This document shows positions 59,505 through 64,000 of a stretch of DNA of 64,000 nt, piece after piece (position 1 is the stretch's first letter; every line of letters begins with the position of its first letter). The position numbers and the translations under genes are program-made. The notes beneath the pieces are model-generated. The model did not search any database and was not told the origin of the DNA. It was given only the letters and a program-made list of their open reading frames with translations. Source of the DNA: Henckelia pumila (taxonomy: Eukaryota; Streptophyta; Magnoliopsida; Lamiales; Gesneriaceae); the NCBI RefSeq assembly GCF_033568475.1, contig NC_133120.1, forward strand, positions 83,284,151-83,348,150, in the 5' to 3' direction.

Positions 59505-59509
59505 TTGAC

Positions 59510-59757
59510 TGATAAATTATCCACATCACTTCTGAGAACTTGATCGACTAATCGTATTGTGTTATTTCCAGTTGAGATTTTATTCAGTCGCCTTGATATG
59601 TTCAGTCTCGCCTCGGACTAGTTCAGTCGTATTTTCATGTCTATCCTTAGACTAGTTTACCATGATCAGTTATTCTGAGTTAATTTTTAAATCACTGAAA
59701 CTTAGATAAGTGGTTTCCCAACTCATTCATTAATGAGCTTTGCACAATAGTTACAGA
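59510..59757. other. Short spacer between the gypsy element and the next solo LTR
   Basis: About 250 bp with phrases such as CCAGTTGAGATTTT and GACTAGTTCAGTCG, non-coding. It is the right half of the site the gypsy entered and is probably part of an older retroelement. Confidence 0.35.
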
Positions 59758-59762
59758 CTTAC

Positions 59763-61724
59763 TGTAACGCCCCGTTTTTATCTTAATTGATCTTATTTGA
59801 GATAATCAGTGATTTCAGAATTCAAGAGCCGACTTTTTATTGATCAGGGACTATTTTGCAAAATTCAGAATTTTCAGGGACTAAAACGCAAAAAAGAGAT
59901 TTGTTATAACTTAGAGACTTGACTAAGTCTTCTTCATTTTCCTCCCTTCCTCCTCCAAGTCGCCTATCTCCATTGAAAGCGAGAGAAAAGCTTCCAAGCT
60001 TTTGTGATTTCGATTTTAACTCGATCCGTCCGTTGGAATTTGATCTGAAGTTGATATTTGCGATCGCAACATCGAGTGCTCCGTTTAGAAGTAAGTTTCT
60101 CTTATTTCTACGAGGTTTGAATTTTTGGATGTCTTTAGAATTGATTGAAATTCGGAGAGGATGTTCTTGAGGTAGTTGTGATAGTATAACTAAGACAGTT
60201 CGGAGAAATATCGACGATTGGATTTGATATGAATTTTCTTATGATTTTCGAAATTTGGATTTTTGAGATATGTTGGGTTTGACTTGGAAATGATGTTAGA
60301 TGATTGATATGAGTAATTTGAATTGATATTCTGCTGTCTGCAATTTCGGTTTGATCAGTTTATAGCCGTTATGCCGTCAGTTTGAGTTTCGGGATATCGT
60401 TTCTATTGATTTGATTATACCGAGTTTGATGAGGTTTTACTATCGATATTGATCATGTGACTTCTTCTGTTAGATTGATTCGAAGTCCTTGGAGTTGCGA
60501 GATTGCAGCTTCGATTAGTTTGGAAGATTGAGCCGATTGAAGATTGTGAAACGACGAGAAGGTATAAGATGACTTTGGAATGGAATAGGACGATTAACTC
60601 GAATCCGGATTGATTCGAGTGTCCTAGAAGAAATCACATATTGCATGTTTATATGCTTATTTGAATGATTGAATTGTTATTGAATGCATGAGATTTCATA
60701 TGCATTCATATTGAGCTGATTGATTATTCATTTTGAATTAGACGATCTGGAGATTTTAGCTGAGTGGCCTTGGTAGGCGATTTACTACAAGCGTCGATTA
60801 ACTCACTATAATGCTCTGGAGTTTAGAGGATTAAAATATGCCACATCCACCTCGAAAGGGAAGTTCGGTGTGATTTTGGATATTTTAACCTCGGGATCCC
60901 AAACCGAAGAAAGAAAAAAAGAAGAATTCCTTTTGATTATCTGAGTCTGATAATCCAGAAGTTTTAAAGTCATGCATATCATTTTAATTCCGCACTTGAA
61001 TGGATTATTTGATATATATCTGTATTGGATATATGGTAGGGAATTTGATGTTTATATCATGTTTTGAATTGTTACGTGATATTACTTGTCAGTCTCTTTT
61101 ACTGGGAATATCAATTCTCACCGGATTATCCGGCTGTAGTCTTGTCTTTGTATGTGTGCTTGGCAACAGGTGGGGCAGGACCAAGTCAGGGATCACATGG
61201 CTAGGTGGTCGAATGGATAGAAGTGAGGCCTTGGTGTTTTAGAAGTCGAATTGTAATTCGAACTCGATTTGTATTTTGGATTGTAAACTTAGACTGAAGC
61301 ATGTTCTACTAGTTTTGAGATTTTATAACACTAGACTATCTTGTATTGAAGCTTGTATGATGCTTGAATGATTTATGCATTGTTGGATTGTTTTGGAAAT
61401 GGATTATTGAACTAGAATTCCTTCTGATTTTTCTGTGCAGAAGTGGCCGCTCGATCGGTAGAAGTTGACCGATCGAGCGGTGGAGTTGCAGCCCTGTTTT
61501 TGTTTTTGAAAATGAGTGCCCGCTTGATCGGTTGAATATTACTGATCGAGCGGTGCTGTTTTATTTCTCGGGCAGTGAGTTTGAAAACTCTGCTCGCTCG
61601 ATTGGTTGATTTCTACCGATCGAGCGAAGATCTTTAAAAAAAAAATAAAAATTCTTACTCTTTTAATTCTTGCATGTTTTTTGTTGTTAATCCGAGATTA
61701 GATGTTTAGAATCGAGGTCTCACA
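59763..61724 (+). mobile_element. Solo LTR of a gypsy family related to the 34.5-59.5 kb element
   Basis: 1962 bp, TGTAACGCCCCG...GTCTCACA, with duplications CTTAC at 59758-59762 and 61725-61729 and no internal region. Its ends and several blocks match the LTRs of the neighbouring gypsy (for example 61150-61180 versus 35979-36009), but most of the sequence has diverged, so it is a sister family. Three GATCGAGCG hairpins occur at 61447-61480, 61519-61553 and 61592-61626. A donor GTAAGT lies at 60091-60096. Confidence 0.88.
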
Positions 61725-61729
61725 CTTAC

Positions 61730-62530
61730 ATTTCAATCATGTATTTCACATTTTCATGTCCCCTTATACTTTTAATAATGAGTTTTATACGATAATAAAG
61801 TGATTTTCACAAGCTTTACAATGTTATTTTCTCAAATAGAATATACTAATGCAACAATAATCAAGCGTTTAACACTAAACTAATGCCTATAGTTTTTAGC
61901 CAAGACATAATTTTATTTCATTATACTTGTAATAGCGCAAATGGGTTGGATTATTATGACTAAGAGTCCACGTAGGGGCGTGTCTTACTGCCGGTGTTGT
62001 CTTACATTATTTTGATATTAATCTTATCTTTTTCCTACCGTCGATCTTGTCCCCCTCAGTAGAGACAATATTATCCGTTAAGATTTGATGTTCTTCTTTT
62101 ACAGTTCACATAGCCAACAAGATCAAACAATGCAACGTCAGAAGCTCTACGCACTAGAACTTCTCAGAAGGTCACTCATCCTAATACTACAATACTACTC
62201 ACATCCATGCACACTTAACCCAACATAAATATAATATACAAAAGGGGTGAGCGACCTCAAGTAGTGACCATACTGCTATAGTAACAATTAAAAAAAAGGC
62301 ATTTTCATGGATGAGTGTCATTCACTAACAAACAATGACTTCTGATATCTGATTATCATTGATAAAACAAGAATTCTCATAAATAATATGATTACATTAA
62401 AAATAATAATAAATGCAATAGTCATAACAATAATTATAACTATAACTATAATAAATAAACCAACTTTTATAATAATAATAATTATTATTATTATTTATTT
62501 TTATTGACTGCAACAACAATAATAACCAAG
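61730..62530. other. AT-rich intergenic DNA
   Basis: No gene recognised. A/T-rich triplet runs (AATAATAAT and complements) occur near 62395-62525. Confidence 0.4.
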
Positions 62531-63087
62531 GTTCTAAAAAGCGCGAAGCGGTCCGAAACATGGATGACAAGCTCCAAGCTTTTCAGGCTTAAGCGGAATT
62601 AATACGGGCTTAAGCATGAAAAATCGTTTTTGATTTTTAGTGAAATTTTAATTATCTCAAACCAATAAATAGATAAAATAATTCATAAATATGATAAATT
62701 TAAGTCTAATGCATTTATTCTCATATTTATAAAATAATAAAAATCTCAAAATTACAATCTTTAGTTTTTTTTGCAATTAGATCATATAAAAAAATTTAAA
62801 TATTGATCAAATCATTGTCAGATACGCTTAATCATAATTAAAATTTAAAAAATATACATCTAAATTCTAAAACTAATTTATTATTTAAAAAAACATACAT
62901 ACCTTCAAAATTAAAAAAATTAAAAAAATAAAAAAAAATAAAAAACGCATTTAATCACGCTTAAGCTCGCTTAATTACGCTTAATCCAGTCAAACTATGA
63001 TTTGACCATTTTTTTTCTGTTGTTTTAAAGCGGAGCTTTTTCTTCACGCTCCACGCTTAATCGGCGCTTAAGCGCGCTTTTTAGAAC
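62531..63087. mobile_element. MITE with GTTCTAAAAAGCGCG terminal inverted repeats
   Basis: 557 bp with perfect 15-bp inverted ends GTTCTAAAAAGCGCG (62531-62545) and CGCGCTTTTTAGAAC (63073-63087), and many GCTTAAGCG words near both ends. AT-rich centre without coding sequence. A relic of the same family lies inside the Mutator-type element (near 53205-53690). No TSD was recognised; superfamily unknown. Confidence 0.65.
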
Positions 63088-64000
63088 TCTGATAATAACT
63101 ACCATATTTTTTTAATAATCGGACCAAAATATTATTCCAGTCAATATTAAAAAAAAGTCGAATTGTGGTATATGCACACACGTATACATTTGCGTATGGT
63201 TGGAATGATAAGATAACTTAGAGATTGATAATTTGGATGATATGAAATGAATAATTTAAATAATTATGTTTGGTTGATATAATTATTAACATATGTTAAT
63301 GTGTATGTTATTTGGTTGATTTGATAAATTGAAAGGATAGGTGTATAATATATTATAATGTCCAAAATTTGCCTTTTAACACATCTTCTCTTCCGTTCTA
63401 TAACAACCCACATTATTAAGGGGGGTGTATTCAATCTGGAGAATTATTGACTTTTATGTATTTTAGAAGTTTAGAGGTATTCAATCATGACTTTTATATA
63501 CTCTATAGAAGTCTAGTGATATTCAAAATAGACTTTTATAGAGGTTTAAAAGTCAAGTGGTATTCAACCTTGACTTTTAAAAACTCTATAAAAGTCTAGT
63601 GTTATTCAAAATGTCAATGAACTTTTAATAACTTCATGAAAATCATGAACATACAAACATTAATGCTTAAGGTATAACTATATTTTGTAAAAAAAAGTCT
63701 TTGGTATAACCCAAAGATTTGGATGGATTTCTAAAATAATAAAACTCATAATTTTCTTTTTTTTCTCACATTTTCTCACTCCTCACTATCTCACTCCTCT
63801 CTATCTCCCTCTTTCTCATATTCAAAATGAATCTCCTCTCTATCTCACTCTTTCTCATATTCAAAATGAATTATATATTCGTTCTTTTCCAAAAATCAAA
63901 ATAAAAAATATTATTTAAATATTTGAAATTTTCAAAATATTTTGTGCTTTTTAAATTATGATTTGTACCAATAATTATAATATTTAATGATAATAATATA
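63088..64000. other. AT-rich DNA with ATTCAA-type repeats, running off the window
   Basis: At 63425-63640 the phrases GACTTTTATA, TCTATAGAAGTCTAG and ATTCAA alternate in a repetitive, partly inverted pattern, probably a MITE. At 63794-63832 and 63833-63871 a 39-bp CT-rich unit is tandemly duplicated with one mismatch. No gene recognised. Confidence 0.4.

Larger units (their letters stand above)
34537..59509 (+). mobile_element. Ty3/gypsy retrotransposon, Tekay/Del-like chromovirus, with nested insertions
   Basis: Complete element 34542-59504 with 5-bp duplications TTGAC at 34537-34541 and 59505-59509. 5' LTR 34542-36601 (TGTAACGCC...GTCTCACA), 3' LTR 57457-59504. The PBS TGGTATCAGAG (36607-36617, initiator Met tRNA) and a polypurine tract (AGTGGGGGAGAAT, 57444-57456) sit in the right places. 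Domain order gag, protease, RT, RNase H, integrase is that of Ty3/gypsy. Gag phrases and the VEEATWE ending suggest the Tekay/Del lineage (inference). Three insertions split the internal region: 36968-46329, 47221-51568 and 52608-54878. Coding pieces carry several TAG stops and at least three frameshifts, so the copy is dead. Confidence 0.93.

Overview
This is nuclear DNA from a flowering plant. The genes carry GT-AG introns and belong to plant-specific or plant-typical families: a miR172-regulated AP2 factor, a REVEILLE MYB-related factor, Mediator subunit MED4 and topoisomerase VI subunit A/SPO11-3. The intergenic DNA is very AT-rich and crowded with SINEs, MITEs and LTR retrotransposons. 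A eudicot is clear. An asterid, perhaps Lamiales, is my guess from the look of the repeats and is not proven.

Layout. 1-1148: two LTRs of one Tat-like Ty3/gypsy family lie head to head and form a large, almost perfect palindrome; the body of one element runs off the left edge. 3120-5991 (-): a nine-exon AP2-like gene (TOE/RAP2.7 group) with an intact miR172 site in its last exon. 6.3-13.4 kb: AT-rich intergenic DNA with a SINE, an inverted-repeat MITE and short repeats. 13413-14633 (-): MED4, with an uninterrupted CDS and a probable 5'UTR intron. 17476-20326 (-): a REVEILLE6/8-like gene whose fourth intron appears to be GC-AG. 20.4-30.5 kb: repeats (two near-identical Tourist-like MITEs, three more SINE copies of two families), a decayed MEI2-like fragment near 25.4 kb and a 58-codon small gene at 28053-28229. 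30605-31879 (-): an intronless SPO11-3/TOP6A gene.

34.5-59.5 kb is one nested retrotransposon cluster. A Tekay/Del-like Ty3/gypsy element (34542-59504, TSD TTGAC, LTRs of about 2.05 kb) was hit three times inside its coding region: by a Copia element in gag (36968-46329, TSD CAAGC), by a non-coding Tat-type LARD in the gag zinc knuckle (47221-51568), and by a solo LTR in the reverse transcriptase (52608-54878, TSD ACAGG). That solo LTR was itself hit by a Mutator-type element (52972-54274, 9-bp TSD). A related solo LTR follows at 59763-61724 (TSD CTTAC). All these elements are broken. The gypsy host has many TAG stops, frameshifts and a lost RT catalytic aspartate; the Copia has one stop and two frameshifts although its LTRs differ at only about 25 positions.

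The four clear host genes are all on the minus strand and share no obvious pathway: a flowering/phase-change repressor, a clock-output MYB, a transcription co-activator subunit and an endoreduplication topoisomerase. The most unusual non-genic signals are the head-to-head LTR palindrome, arrays of GC-rich hairpins in the LTRs of four different families, and a conserved splice donor in the gypsy LTRs paired with an acceptor immediately before the gag ATG.
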